Assembly (NCBI RefSeq): GCF_900142095.1
Contig: NZ_FQZP01000001.1
Coordinates: 95,093-159,092, forward strand
Direction of reading: 5' to 3'
DNA length: 64,000 nt
Origin: Thermoclostridium caenicola
GTDB lineage: Bacteria > Bacillota > Clostridia > DSM-8532
The translations under genes and the position numbers were made by a program. Below are positions 56,006-63,889 of the stretch, one piece after another (positions within the stretch are counted from its first letter, which is position 1; the number at the start of each line of letters is the position of its first letter). A model generated the notes under the pieces. The model worked only from the letters and a program-made list of their open reading frames with translations. It did not search any database and was not told the origin of the DNA.

Positions 56006-56452
56006 ATGAGAATATCGGCTAAAGGGCGCTACGCGCTGGCTGCTGCCATCAATATGGCCGAGAACTACAGCAGCGGGGAATACATCACCGTGATTAGCAT
56101 TTCCGAAAAACTCGGCATATCCAAAATCTATCTGGAGCAGGTCTTCTCCCTCCTGAAAAGGGGCGGCATCGTCAATTCGGTAAAGGGCGCCCAGGGAGGC
56201 TACCAGCTTGCCCGTTCGCCCCGGCAGGTAACCGTCTACGATGTCTTGTCGGCGGTTGAGACTGCTCTTTTCGAGCCGGCCGAGGAGACCGTGAAGCTCA
56301 ATGCGCCCGAGATCGACGCAGCCATGCGGGCCACCGTGTTCGATGCGCTTGACAGTGCGGTAAAAAGTGCGCTTGAAAAGATAACCCTTTCCGACCTGGT
56401 CAGTGAAGTGGAAAAGCATAAAGCCGACCAGGGATTTATGTTCTTTATTTAA
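56006..56452 (+). CDS. Rrf2-family regulator, CymR-like
   Basis: A 148-residue winged-helix regulator: RISAKGRYALAAAINMAENY, YLEQVFSLLKRGGIVNSVKGAQGGYQLARSP. Unlike the Rrf2 protein at 48466 it has no cysteines, so it cannot bind an Fe-S cluster. It resembles CymR, which in Bacillus represses cysteine genes as a complex with CysK. Its position between a divergent cysK and a trans-sulfuration operon supports this role. Confidence 0.9.
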   Translation: MRISAKGRYALAAAINMAENYSSGEYITVISISEKLGISKIYLEQVFSLLKRGGIVNSVKGAQGGYQLARSPRQVTVYDVLSAVETALFEPAEETVKLNAPEIDAAMRATVFDALDSAVKSALEKITLSDLVSEVEKHKADQGFMFFI

Positions 56453-56463
56453 AAGTCGGGTGA

Positions 56464-57609
56464 ATGCGTATGGATTTCAGTACCCTCTGCATCCATGGAA
56501 GTGACCGCAAATATGATAATACCGGCGCCATCAGTGTGCCCATCTTCCAGTCGGCCACCTTTGCCCATCCGGGTGTGGGGCTGAGCACCGGATACGACTA
56601 TTCCAGGCTCCAGAACCCCACCAGGGAACACCTCGAAATGACGGCGGCAAAGCTGGAAGGCGGTGTTGACGCCATGGCCTTTTCCAGCGGCATGGCAGCC
56701 ATTGCCGCGCTTATGGAGCTCTTCTCGCCCGGGGACCACATCATCGCCTCCGATGATCTTTACGGCGGTTCTCACAGGCTGTTCTACAACATCTCGGAGA
56801 AAAACGGTCTTCGTTTCAGCCTGGTAAACACGTCGGACATCTCCCGGATCGAGGCCCATATCCGGCCTGAAACAAAGGCCATATTCATTGAGACGCCCAC
56901 CAATCCGATGATGCATGTCACCGATATCGCGGCGGCGGCGCGCCTTGCGAAAAGCTATAACCTGCTTTTAATCGTGGACAACACCTTCCTGACGCCCTAT
57001 TATCTGAAGCCGCTGGCCCTGGGCGCCGATATCGTCATCCACAGCGGAACGAAGTTCCTGGGCGGGCACAACGACACCCTGGCAGGCTTTCTGGTGGTGG
57101 CGGACAGCGGGCTTTCGGAGCGGCTCCGGTTTATTTACAAGACCATTGGCGGCTGCCTCGCCCCCTTCGACAGCTGGCTGATCATCCGCGGCATCAAAAC
57201 CCTGGCCGTACGCATGGACAGGCAGCAGGATTCCGCCATGAAGATCGCTCAATGGCTTCAGGGCCACAAAAAGGTTAAGGCGGTGCACTACATAGGCCTT
57301 CCCTCCCATCCGGACTATGAGGTTTCAAAGCGCCAGGGAACCGGTTTTGGCTCCATGATCTCCTTTGAAACCGACTCGGAGGAAACTGCGGTCCGGGTGC
57401 TTTCAAAGGTCTCCCTGATCCAGTATGCCGAGAGCCTGGGCGGCGTCGAGACCCTGATCACCTATCCGATGCTCCAGACCCATGCCGACATTCCCAAGGA
57501 GGAGCGCGAGGCAAAAGGCATCAACGAAAGGCTGCTGCGCCTCTCGGTGGGACTGGAAAGCCCGGAGGATCTGATACGCGATCTGGAGCAGGCATTTGAG
57601 GAGGAATAG
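56464..57609 (+). CDS. Cys/Met-metabolism PLP enzyme (cystathionine gamma-synthase/lyase or O-acetylhomoserine sulfhydrylase type)
   Basis: A 381-residue enzyme of the MetB/MetC/MGL family. It has YSRLQNPTREHLE, FSSGMAAIAALM, ETPTNPMM, DNTFLTPYYLKPL and the PLP lysine K197 in HSGTKFLGGHND. Reaction specificity within the family cannot be fixed by eye. It begins 12 nt after the Rrf2 gene and 4 nt before the next, so the three form an operon. A second in-frame ATG lies at 56470. Confidence 0.9.
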   Translation: MRMDFSTLCIHGSDRKYDNTGAISVPIFQSATFAHPGVGLSTGYDYSRLQNPTREHLEMTAAKLEGGVDAMAFSSGMAAIAALMELFSPGDHIIASDDLYGGSHRLFYNISEKNGLRFSLVNTSDISRIEAHIRPETKAIFIETPTNPMMHVTDIAAAARLAKSYNLLLIVDNTFLTPYYLKPLALGADIVIHSGTKFLGGHNDTLAGFLVVADSGLSERLRFIYKTIGGCLAPFDSWLIIRGIKTLAVRMDRQQDSAMKIAQWLQGHKKVKAVHYIGLPSHPDYEVSKRQGTGFGSMISFETDSEETAVRVLSKVSLIQYAESLGGVETLITYPMLQTHADIPKEEREAKGINERLLRLSVGLESPEDLIRDLEQAFEEE

Positions 57610-57612
57610 GCT

Positions 57613-58788
57613 TTGCAGGAAACTTTTGATACCATCATTGACCGTAAAAACACGGATTCCATAAAGTACGACTTCGCCGTAAGGCGGGGTCTGCCCGAGG
57701 ATGTCCTGCCCCTTTGGGTGGCCGACATGGACTTCAGGACCCCGCCCTGCGTGATAGAGGCCCTGGTGGAGAAAAGCCGGCACGGCATATTCGGTTATTC
57801 GGATACCCGGGAAGACTATTTTGAAGTGCTGCACGACTGGTTTTCCAGGCAATTCGGCTGGCAGATCAGGCCAGAATGGCTCGTAAAAACCCCCGGTGTG
57901 GTATACGCCATCTGCGCTGCCATCCGAAGCCTCACCAACGAGGGCGATGCGGTACTTATCCAGGAACCGGTCTATTATCCGTTCTCCGGCTCCATACGGG
58001 CAAACGGGCGAAAGCTGGTCATCAACCAGCTTGTTTACTCGGAAGGCAAGTACAACATCGACTTTGATGACTTTGAGGAAAAAATCATCCGGAACAAGGT
58101 AAAGCTCTTCATCCTGTGCAGCCCGCACAATCCGGTAGGCCGGGTCTGGACCCGGGAAGAGCTCATCAGGCTTGGTGATATCTGTTTGAAACACGGGGTT
58201 ATCGTCATAGCCGACGAGATCCATGCCGATTTTACCTACCCCGGCTACCAACACCAGGTGTTCGTAAATCTGAAGCCAGAGTTTTCAGACATCACCATCA
58301 CCTGCACGGCGCCCACCAAGACCTTCAACCTGGCGGGCCTGCAGATTTCCAACATCTTTATCGCCAACCAGGCCATCCGGCGAAAGTTTAAGCAGGAAAT
58401 CACCAGAAGCGGCTACAGCCAGCCCAATATCATGGGCATTGTGGCCTGCCGCGCGGCCTACAGGGATGGCGGCCCGTGGCTTGAGGAACTTAAAAAGTAC
58501 CTTAAGAGCAATCTGGATTACCTACGGGAATTCCTTGAGAAAAGGCTGCCCCGGATCAAGCTTGTGGAGCCTGAAGGCACCTACCTGGTATGGCTCGATT
58601 GCAGCGCCCTTGGTTTGGATGACAATGCGCTTGAGGACCTTATCGTGAACAAAGCAAAACTGTGGCTGGATTCCGGAACCATGTTCGGAGCCGGCGGCGA
58701 AGGATTCCAGCGCATCAACATCGCGTGCCCAAGGGCTATCCTGGAGCAGGCCCTCACCCAGCTTGAAAACGCAGTCAGTCAACTTTGA
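57613..58788 (+). CDS. patB: MalY/PatB-type cystathionine beta-lyase
   Basis: A 391-residue class I/II aminotransferase-fold beta-C-S lyase. It begins RKNTDSIKYD, has LPLWVADMDFRTPP, the pocket residues in CSPHNPVGRVW, and the PLP lysine K236 in TAPTKTFNLAG. It splits cystathionine (or cysteine) to homocysteine (or sulfide), pyruvate and ammonia. The TTG start at 57613 is preceded by GAGGAGG in the end of the previous gene. Confidence 0.92.
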   Translation: MQETFDTIIDRKNTDSIKYDFAVRRGLPEDVLPLWVADMDFRTPPCVIEALVEKSRHGIFGYSDTREDYFEVLHDWFSRQFGWQIRPEWLVKTPGVVYAICAAIRSLTNEGDAVLIQEPVYYPFSGSIRANGRKLVINQLVYSEGKYNIDFDDFEEKIIRNKVKLFILCSPHNPVGRVWTREELIRLGDICLKHGVIVIADEIHADFTYPGYQHQVFVNLKPEFSDITITCTAPTKTFNLAGLQISNIFIANQAIRRKFKQEITRSGYSQPNIMGIVACRAAYRDGGPWLEELKKYLKSNLDYLREFLEKRLPRIKLVEPEGTYLVWLDCSALGLDDNALEDLIVNKAKLWLDSGTMFGAGGEGFQRINIACPRAILEQALTQLENAVSQL

Positions 58789-58845
58789 GAATGCGGATGC
58801 TGCCCAAAGCGGTTACGCCACCAAAGATACCGCTCTCCTTCAAAG

Positions 58846-58898
58846 CCTGCCTCCCGGGCCCTGGGTAGCGGCATATTGCCCGGCCATGCGGAGGCAGG
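58846..58898 (+). terminator. Hairpin after patB
   Basis: CCTGCCTCC (58846-58854) pairs with GGAGGCAGG (58890-58898), with an inner CGGGC/GCCCG stem; TTGTTT follows. Probably the operon terminator. No other gene is visible in 58789-59027. Confidence 0.7.
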
Positions 58899-58961
58899 TT
58901 GTTTATAATACATCTCCCATAAATGTAATAAAATGTTACCAAAAACATCCGCAATAGGTTA

Positions 58962-58990
58962 TTGACAACGGCATGTACACTCGTTATAAT
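58962..58990 (+). promoter_or_regulatory. tRNA-Lys promoter
   Basis: TTGACA (58962-58967), 17 nt, TATAAT (58985-58990), 37 nt before the tRNA. Confidence 0.92.
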
Positions 58991-59027
58991 ATAAAACTGT
59001 CGGACGGACTTCGACAGAACAGAATAT

Positions 59028-59103
59028 ACACCATTAGCTCAGCTGGTAGAGCACCTGACTCTTAATCAGGGAGTCCAGGGTTCGAGTCCCTGATGGTGTA
59101 CCA
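59028..59103 (+). tRNA. tRNA-Lys (anticodon CTT)
   Basis: A 76-nt cloverleaf. Acceptor ACACCAT pairs with ATGGTGT, D stem GCTC/GAGC, anticodon stem CCTGA/TCAGG around loop CTCTTAA, T arm CAGGG-TTCGAGT-CCCTG. The discriminator A and the 3' CCA are encoded. Confidence 0.97.
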
Positions 59104-59104
59104 G

Positions 59105-59135
59105 AAAAACCGCTCAACTTGAGCGGTTTTTTCTT
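59105..59135 (+). terminator. tRNA terminator
   Basis: AAAACCGCTC pairs with GAGCGGTTTT, followed by a T-rich tail, directly after the CCA. Confidence 0.92.
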
Positions 59136-59192
59136 TTCCCTCATTTCTTTCTTCATCATGGTTCAGCATGAAAAGAGATAATCCCCCAAGAT

Positions 59193-59225
59193 CCGGGCAC
59201 CACCAGGGTGGTTCGCCATGCCCGG
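59193..59225. repeat. Palindromic hairpin
   Basis: CCGGGCA (59193-59199) and TGCCCGG (59219-59225) with an inner CCACC/GGTGG. A related CCGGGCAT...ATGCCGG hairpin occurs at about 60057-60081, so this may be a small dispersed family. Confidence 0.4.
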
Positions 59226-59486
59226 GTAACGCTCAATTATTTGGATGAGACGCGTCCTATTTTCTCAGCGCATGAAGGCAACTAAACCATCATTTTCCGG
59301 GCATGTTCAGGACACTTCCATGCCATATCCTCCCATTCTATTCTATACCCTTGCCAGCACTTGCTTTCCTGCCACCATGCATAAATCCGCCTGCAAAATT
59401 CTCCATATACAATAAAAGTTCTACTTCTTTTTTTGAGCCTCCATCAATATAATATAGTGACAAAATATAGAAAGGGAGGGAATACA

Positions 59487-59609
59487 ATGATAAAAACAGT
59501 AAAGGACTTCGCTCAGCTCTTGGTATTACCCCTGACAGCGGCCAAACAAGTGCAGGAAATATCCAAGATAAAGAAAACGAAGTCCTCTAAGCTGAAGGGG
59601 AGAAATTAA
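59487..59609 (+). CDS. Putative 40-aa peptide, unknown
   Basis: ATG 59487 lies 6 nt after AAAGGGAGGG, an excellent site. The product begins MIKTVKDFAQLLVLPLTAAK (possibly an amphipathic helix) and ends with a strongly basic tail (KIKKTKSSKLKGRN). A 9-bp hairpin (59594-59602 with 59610-59618) spans the stop codon. No cysteine and no recognised family. It stands alone in a gene-poor stretch. Confidence 0.55.
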   Translation: MIKTVKDFAQLLVLPLTAAKQVQEISKIKKTKSSKLKGRN

Positions 59610-59735
59610 CTCCCCTTCTACCATGTTTATGATAACACAGTTGCATTTATAACACTATTTTTTACAACACGGTACGATTCCTCGGGTTATAAAATTTCCG
59701 TTTTGCACTCTGCACCATACATATGCCAATGGAGA

Positions 59736-59861
59736 TTATTCCATAGCAAAAATCTCTATTTCCCTGACAAACGCCAATCCCTTGATACCGGTTTCCGTAT
59801 ACCGGTTAAACAGTCCAATGGGAACTTCCAGGTTGAACATATGACTGTCCTAGCGTTTCAT
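59736..59861 (-). pseudogene. Small minus-strand ORF interrupted by an early stop
   Basis: GAGGAGGT (59879-59871) precedes an ATG at 59861, but codon 4 is TAG. The same frame continues from an internal ATG (59840) as MFNLEVPIGLFNRYTETGIK and on to a stop at 59736. A good ribosome site leading into an immediate nonsense codon suggests a decayed gene; a TAG from CAG change would account for it. Weak evidence. Confidence 0.3.
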
Positions 59862-60402
59862 TGTGAACTCACCTCCTCATGCGAAGAAGGCCGGGCAATA
59901 AAAGCCCCCTGTACCATTCAAAATATTCCTTTATCGATGCATTATACTATAGCTTGCTATAATTTTCTAGAATATGGTTGGGAATTGAAAAGTGGCGCAA
60001 CAGCAATCACACGCGCCCCTTTGCCAACCGCATGTTTCCAAAGCGCCAAGCAGATTCCGGGCATAGGATAGCCATGCCGGGGCCGTCCGGTTTGATCAAT
60101 TGCCAAAGCATTCGGCAATTAAATCAGCAGAAATCATGAAGATTGCGCATCGAAAGTTTCCCCTTTTTTATGCTATAATGTTTCTGGTTGATTTAAAGGC
60201 TCATCCCAGCCTGCACTGGTCTAATCATGCTGTTTATACGCATATCATGCACTGTCGGCTGAAAGCACAATCCTGAAACTCAAATGAAGCATTACGTGCA
60301 GGCATCATAGGCTGGATTCTGTATTCTGAGCAATACCCGGATGTGCCAGGGTAAAAAAGATAAACATATCTTTACAACTCATAACTACATAGGGGTGATG
60401 AC
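59862..60402. other. Gene-poor region before the DUF1538 gene
   Basis: About 540 bp in which I see no supported gene. It contains AT-rich, promoter-like patches (TATAAT near 60174) without a convincing -35, and one hairpin near 60057-60081. Confidence 0.4.
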
Positions 60403-61902
60403 TTGAGCGAAATAACTGCAAAACTTAAAGAAGTCCTGACATCCGTATTGCCCATAACGCTTATTGTTCTGATACTTCACTTTACCATAAGTCCGCTGGA
60501 ACCGGATATGCTTGTTGCTTTTCTGATAGGTTCGGCCCTGGTCATCCTCGGCCTGACAATATTTCTCTTTGGTATCGATCAGGGACTGGAGCCCATCGGA
60601 CAAGGCGTAGGCAATACCATAACCCGTTCCAACAGTTATGCAGTGCTGCTGACATTCAGCTTGATACTGGGTTTCTTTATATCCTACGCAGAGCCGGATC
60701 TGCACATCCTGGCCAAGCAGGTAGCCAGCGTGACTTCCGGCCAGTTTGACAATACATTGCTGGTCGTGGTTGTTTCCATTGGTATTGGCATGATGATGAC
60801 ACTTGGCATGTTGCGCATTCTCAGGGGCGTCCGGCTGAAATATGTATTCGCAGGCGTTTATTTTCTGATCTTTATCCTGTCCCAGTTCTCATCGGCTGAT
60901 TTTCTGGCTATTGCATTCGATGCCTCGGGTGCAACCACCGGCGCGGTAACGGTCCCCTTCATGCTTGCGCTGGCAGCCGGTGTCTCGGCCTTAAAGAAGG
61001 ACAGCAAGATGGGAGAAGCCGACAGCTTCGGCCTGGTAGGCATTGCCTCGGCCGGTGCGATTCTCGGGGTTCTGATAACGGGTATTTTCCTCGATATCAA
61101 GAAGCTGGAAGGGGTATTGCCGGAAGCCGAGATTTCTACCGCCAACATGCTGGAGACCTATGGAGATAAGCTGCTCACCATAGCCTGGGATGCATTTTTG
61201 TCCCTGCTTCCCATTATTATCGTGTATATCCTGTTCCAGATATTCTTCTTCAAGCACAGGAAGAACAAGGTCATCGATATCGCCCGTGGTCTTGTTTTCA
61301 CTCTTGTCGGTCTTATCATATTCTTGCTGGGTGTAAACGCCGGTTTCATGGAAGTGGGCGCCCAGCTGGGAAAGAAACTTGCCGCCATGGATTCCAATTT
61401 TCCGGTTTTGCTGGTATCATTGTTGCTTGGGCTCACAACGGTACTGGCCGAACCCGCTGTACTTGTTTTAACCCACCAGGTGGAAGATATCACCGGCGGT
61501 TCTGTCAACCGAACCCTGGTGCTCATCTTCCTGTCCGTGTCAGTGGGAATGTCCATTTTCATGTCCGCCCTGCGGATCCTCATACCCGATATTCAGCTAT
61601 GGATGTATCTGCTGCCCGGGTTTGGCCTTGCCGTGATCCTGGCCTTCTTCATACCGGACTTGTTTGTCGGTATGGCCTTTGATGCAGGCGGTGTTGCCTC
61701 AGGACCTATGACAGCCACCTTCTCCCTTGCCTTTGTCCAGGGCATTGCTGCGCAGGTGCCCACCGCCGATGTGGTAACGGACGGGTTTGGTATGATAGCC
61801 ATCGTTGCAATGATGCCCATCGTTGCAATTGAACTGCTTGGCGCGCTCTATCAGGCCAAAGCCCGCAAGATGACGCAAAGTGCACTTAAAAATAAGCAAT
61901 AA
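60403..61902 (+). CDS. DUF1538 integral membrane protein (tandem domains)
   Basis: A 499-residue protein made of two DUF1538 repeats (about 1-240 and 255-495), each with about six helices. Repeat motifs are GLTIFLFGIDQGLEPIG with FLLGVNAGFMEVGAQLG, SYAEPDLHILAKQV with LAEPAVLVLTHQV, and AFDASGATTGAVTVPF with AFDAGGVASGPMTATF. The conserved Glu-Pro and Asp-x-Gly pairs in both halves suggest an inverted- or tandem-repeat transporter. TTG start with GGGGTGATG upstream. The next gene encodes a PII-like protein. Substrate unknown. Confidence 0.9.
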   Translation: MSEITAKLKEVLTSVLPITLIVLILHFTISPLEPDMLVAFLIGSALVILGLTIFLFGIDQGLEPIGQGVGNTITRSNSYAVLLTFSLILGFFISYAEPDLHILAKQVASVTSGQFDNTLLVVVVSIGIGMMMTLGMLRILRGVRLKYVFAGVYFLIFILSQFSSADFLAIAFDASGATTGAVTVPFMLALAAGVSALKKDSKMGEADSFGLVGIASAGAILGVLITGIFLDIKKLEGVLPEAEISTANMLETYGDKLLTIAWDAFLSLLPIIIVYILFQIFFFKHRKNKVIDIARGLVFTLVGLIIFLLGVNAGFMEVGAQLGKKLAAMDSNFPVLLVSLLLGLTTVLAEPAVLVLTHQVEDITGGSVNRTLVLIFLSVSVGMSIFMSALRILIPDIQLWMYLLPGFGLAVILAFFIPDLFVGMAFDAGGVASGPMTATFSLAFVQGIAAQVPTADVVTDGFGMIAIVAMMPIVAIELLGALYQAKARKMTQSALKNKQ

Positions 61903-61929
61903 GCAATCTGTCGGAGGTAGTCAGTAGTC

Positions 61930-62640
61930 ATGGAAATGCAAATGGAAACACAGGATACGGAGCATCAAATTCTGACGCTTATCCTAAGTGACAACCAATG
62001 CCACAAGTGCATCCATCTCGCCAGGGAAAAAGGCATCTGCGGCGGTATCATAACCCTGGGCAGAGGCACCGTGAAAAGCTCAGTTTTGCACCTGCTGGGC
62101 ATTAAGAGCCAGAAGAAGGAAATCATCAGCTTCCTGCTGGAGAAAGAACAGACAAAGGAGATGCTGGATTTCTTTACTGCAGAGCTTCAACTCCATGAGC
62201 CCGGTCATGGCATTGCCTTCACCACTCCGGTGGTTATGGCCGGTTGCAGGCCCGGCAAAACGCAGGAAAGCGGAAATACGGAACAAGCTATGAAGGAAGA
62301 GGGTATGCGTATGTATAAGAAACTGACAGTGGTCGTTGACCGCGGTATGGGCGAAGATGTCATGGAAATAGCCCGCAAGGCAGGTGTCAGAGGTGGCACC
62401 ATCATGCACGGTCGGGCTGCCGGCGCGGAATACACCGAAAAGCTTTTCGGCATGGAAATCGAACCCGAGAAAGAACTGGTCCTGATCCTGATACCGGACG
62501 AGCTGGTCGAAAAAGTCGCGGACGCATTGTACCAGGAACTTCATCTTGAGGAGCCGGGCAAGGGTATACTGTTCGTGGAACCCGTAGTGGACGTCCGTGG
62601 CCTTTTTGAGTCTAACCCGCAGGACAAGGCGTCTGACTAG
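61930..62640 (+). CDS. Tandem PII-like regulatory protein
   Basis: A 236-residue protein containing two PII-like ferredoxin-fold domains (about 10-105 and 125-225). Each has the beta-alpha pattern ending in a conserved LxEPGxGI-x-F-x-x-PV strand (LHEPGHGIAFTTPVV; LEEPGKGILFVEPVV). GGIITLGRGT and GGTIMHGRAA mark the short T-loop equivalents; a full-length PII T-loop is absent. Immediately downstream of the DUF1538 gene, it probably gates that transporter, as GlnK does Amt. Confidence 0.85.
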   Translation: MEMQMETQDTEHQILTLILSDNQCHKCIHLAREKGICGGIITLGRGTVKSSVLHLLGIKSQKKEIISFLLEKEQTKEMLDFFTAELQLHEPGHGIAFTTPVVMAGCRPGKTQESGNTEQAMKEEGMRMYKKLTVVVDRGMGEDVMEIARKAGVRGGTIMHGRAAGAEYTEKLFGMEIEPEKELVLILIPDELVEKVADALYQELHLEEPGKGILFVEPVVDVRGLFESNPQDKASD

Positions 62641-62695
62641 TCTGCAGAGAAGGCTCATATTCTTCAGGCAATAAACGCCTCGTTCCCAAGTTTAC

Positions 62696-62724
62696 TTGAC
62701 GAACAGGTTTAACGGTTGTATACT
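62696..62724 (+). promoter_or_regulatory. smpB promoter
   Basis: TTGACG (62696-62701), 17 nt, TATACT (62719-62724), about 80 nt before smpB. Confidence 0.8.
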
Positions 62725-62731
62725 AGATCAT

Positions 62732-62755
62732 GCCTCCATGCGGTGGAGGCTTTTT
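62732..62755 (+). terminator. Terminator-like hairpin at the start of the smpB transcript
   Basis: GCCTCCA (62732-62738) pairs with TGGAGGC (62744-62750), followed by T5. It can terminate the upstream DUF1538-PII operon, yet it lies just downstream of the smpB promoter, so it would also form the 5' end of that mRNA. Confidence 0.8.
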
Positions 62756-62806
62756 GTCTCTCTCCGGCAAGGAGCATGACAATACCTGAAAGGGAAGAAG
62801 CACGCG

Positions 62807-63268
62807 ATGCCCGAAGGCGGAAAAGTGATCGTACAGAACAGAAAGGCAAGGCATGATTATTTCATAGAGGAAACCTTTGAAGCCGGGATTGCCCTCACGG
62901 GAACCGAGGTCAAATCCCTACGCCTGGGCCGTGCCAACCTTCAGGACAGCTATGCCGTCATCAAAGACGGTGAGGTTTTTATCCAGGGCATGCATATCAG
63001 CCCCTATGATCAGGGCAACCGGTTCAATCACGATCCCCTGCGGGTGCGCAAATTATTGCTGAACCGCTACGAGATCAACAAGCTGATTGGGCTGACCCAG
63101 AAAAAGGGTTTTACGCTGATTCCCCTGAGCCTTTATTTCAAGAAGGGGCTTGTGAAGGTGGAGCTTGCGGTATGCCGCGGCAAGAAGCTCTACGACAAGC
63201 GCCAGGACATCGCCAGGAGGGACGCGGCCAGGGAGATAGACCGCAGGATGAAGGAATACAACAGGTAA
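62807..63268 (+). CDS. smpB: SsrA-binding protein SmpB
   Basis: A 153-residue trans-translation factor: [64 protein letters not shown], basic C-terminal tail with [15 protein letters not shown]. It delivers tmRNA to stalled ribosomes. The tmRNA gene follows 76 nt downstream. Confidence 0.97.
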   Translation: MPEGGKVIVQNRKARHDYFIEETFEAGIALTGTEVKSLRLGRANLQDSYAVIKDGEVFIQGMHISPYDQGNRFNHDPLRVRKLLLNRYEINKLIGLTQKKGFTLIPLSLYFKKGLVKVELAVCRGKKLYDKRQDIARRDAAREIDRRMKEYNR

Positions 63269-63309
63269 GCAGGAAATAACCCACTCTGTCTATACGGAGC
63301 CGGATATGG

Positions 63310-63315
63310 TATAAT
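63310..63315 (+). promoter_or_regulatory. -10 box of ssrA
   Basis: TATAAT 30 nt before the tmRNA 5' end. The -35 is poorly matched (TGTCTA, 63287-63292). Confidence 0.6.
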
Positions 63316-63344
63316 CATTGTGCAGCACATTTTTTACTTTCAAC

Positions 63345-63700
63345 GGGGGTGTCAAGGTTTCGACGGGGCTGTTGAAGTAAGAGAAGCGGGTAGTGGATTC
63401 TCGTTGGCCACTTTAAAAAACGAGAGAAAAAAATAAGTGCTGACAATAACAAGTTGGCTCTCGCAGCCTAATTAAAGGCTGCCGTCCCGCGCGGGAGGAC
63501 CACGGCCCGCGATGGGGCGTCGACCAGTGGTGAACGTGACACGGCAAAGCTTTGAGCCGTGCATGACAAAATGAAGCTACTGAAGCTGTAAGCCTGTTCA
63601 TGGGCGTACAGCGGAGGGAATGTTAAAACATGAACTGCACCCGGAGATGCTCTTGCGGATACGGTTTCGGACAGGGGTTCGACTCCCCTCACCTCCACCA
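63345..63700 (+). ncRNA. ssrA: tmRNA (ssrA)
   Basis: About 356 nt. The 5' end GGGGGTG pairs with CACCTCC before the encoded ACCA, and GGTTTCGACGGG and GGGGTTCGACTCCCC are the hallmark D-like and T-arm sequences. The resume codon GCT (63439) starts the tag ADNNKLALAA, ending at TAA 63469-63471. The LALAA end is the usual ClpXP degron. It lies next to smpB. Confidence 0.97.
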
Positions 63701-63842
63701 TCAAAGGTCACAATTACTGTGACAATAGATATATCAATATTAACTTTGTGAGCAAAAGAGGCCCTGGAATTGACCAGTGCTTTTTCTGGTTCTACGTCAA
63801 TTGTTGGGGTGGAACTAGTAAAATGAAGTAGCTTATGCTTTG

Positions 63843-63879
63843 TTGGCAGATGATCAATTTTGGTCATCTGCCAATTTTG
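63843..63879. terminator. Hairpin at the end of the transposase gene
   Basis: TTGGCAGATGA (63843-63853) pairs perfectly with TCATCTGCCAA (63864-63874); TTTT follows on the plus strand. It may be the IS terminator or protect against outside transcription. Confidence 0.65.
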
Positions 63880-63889
63880 AATATAAGAG

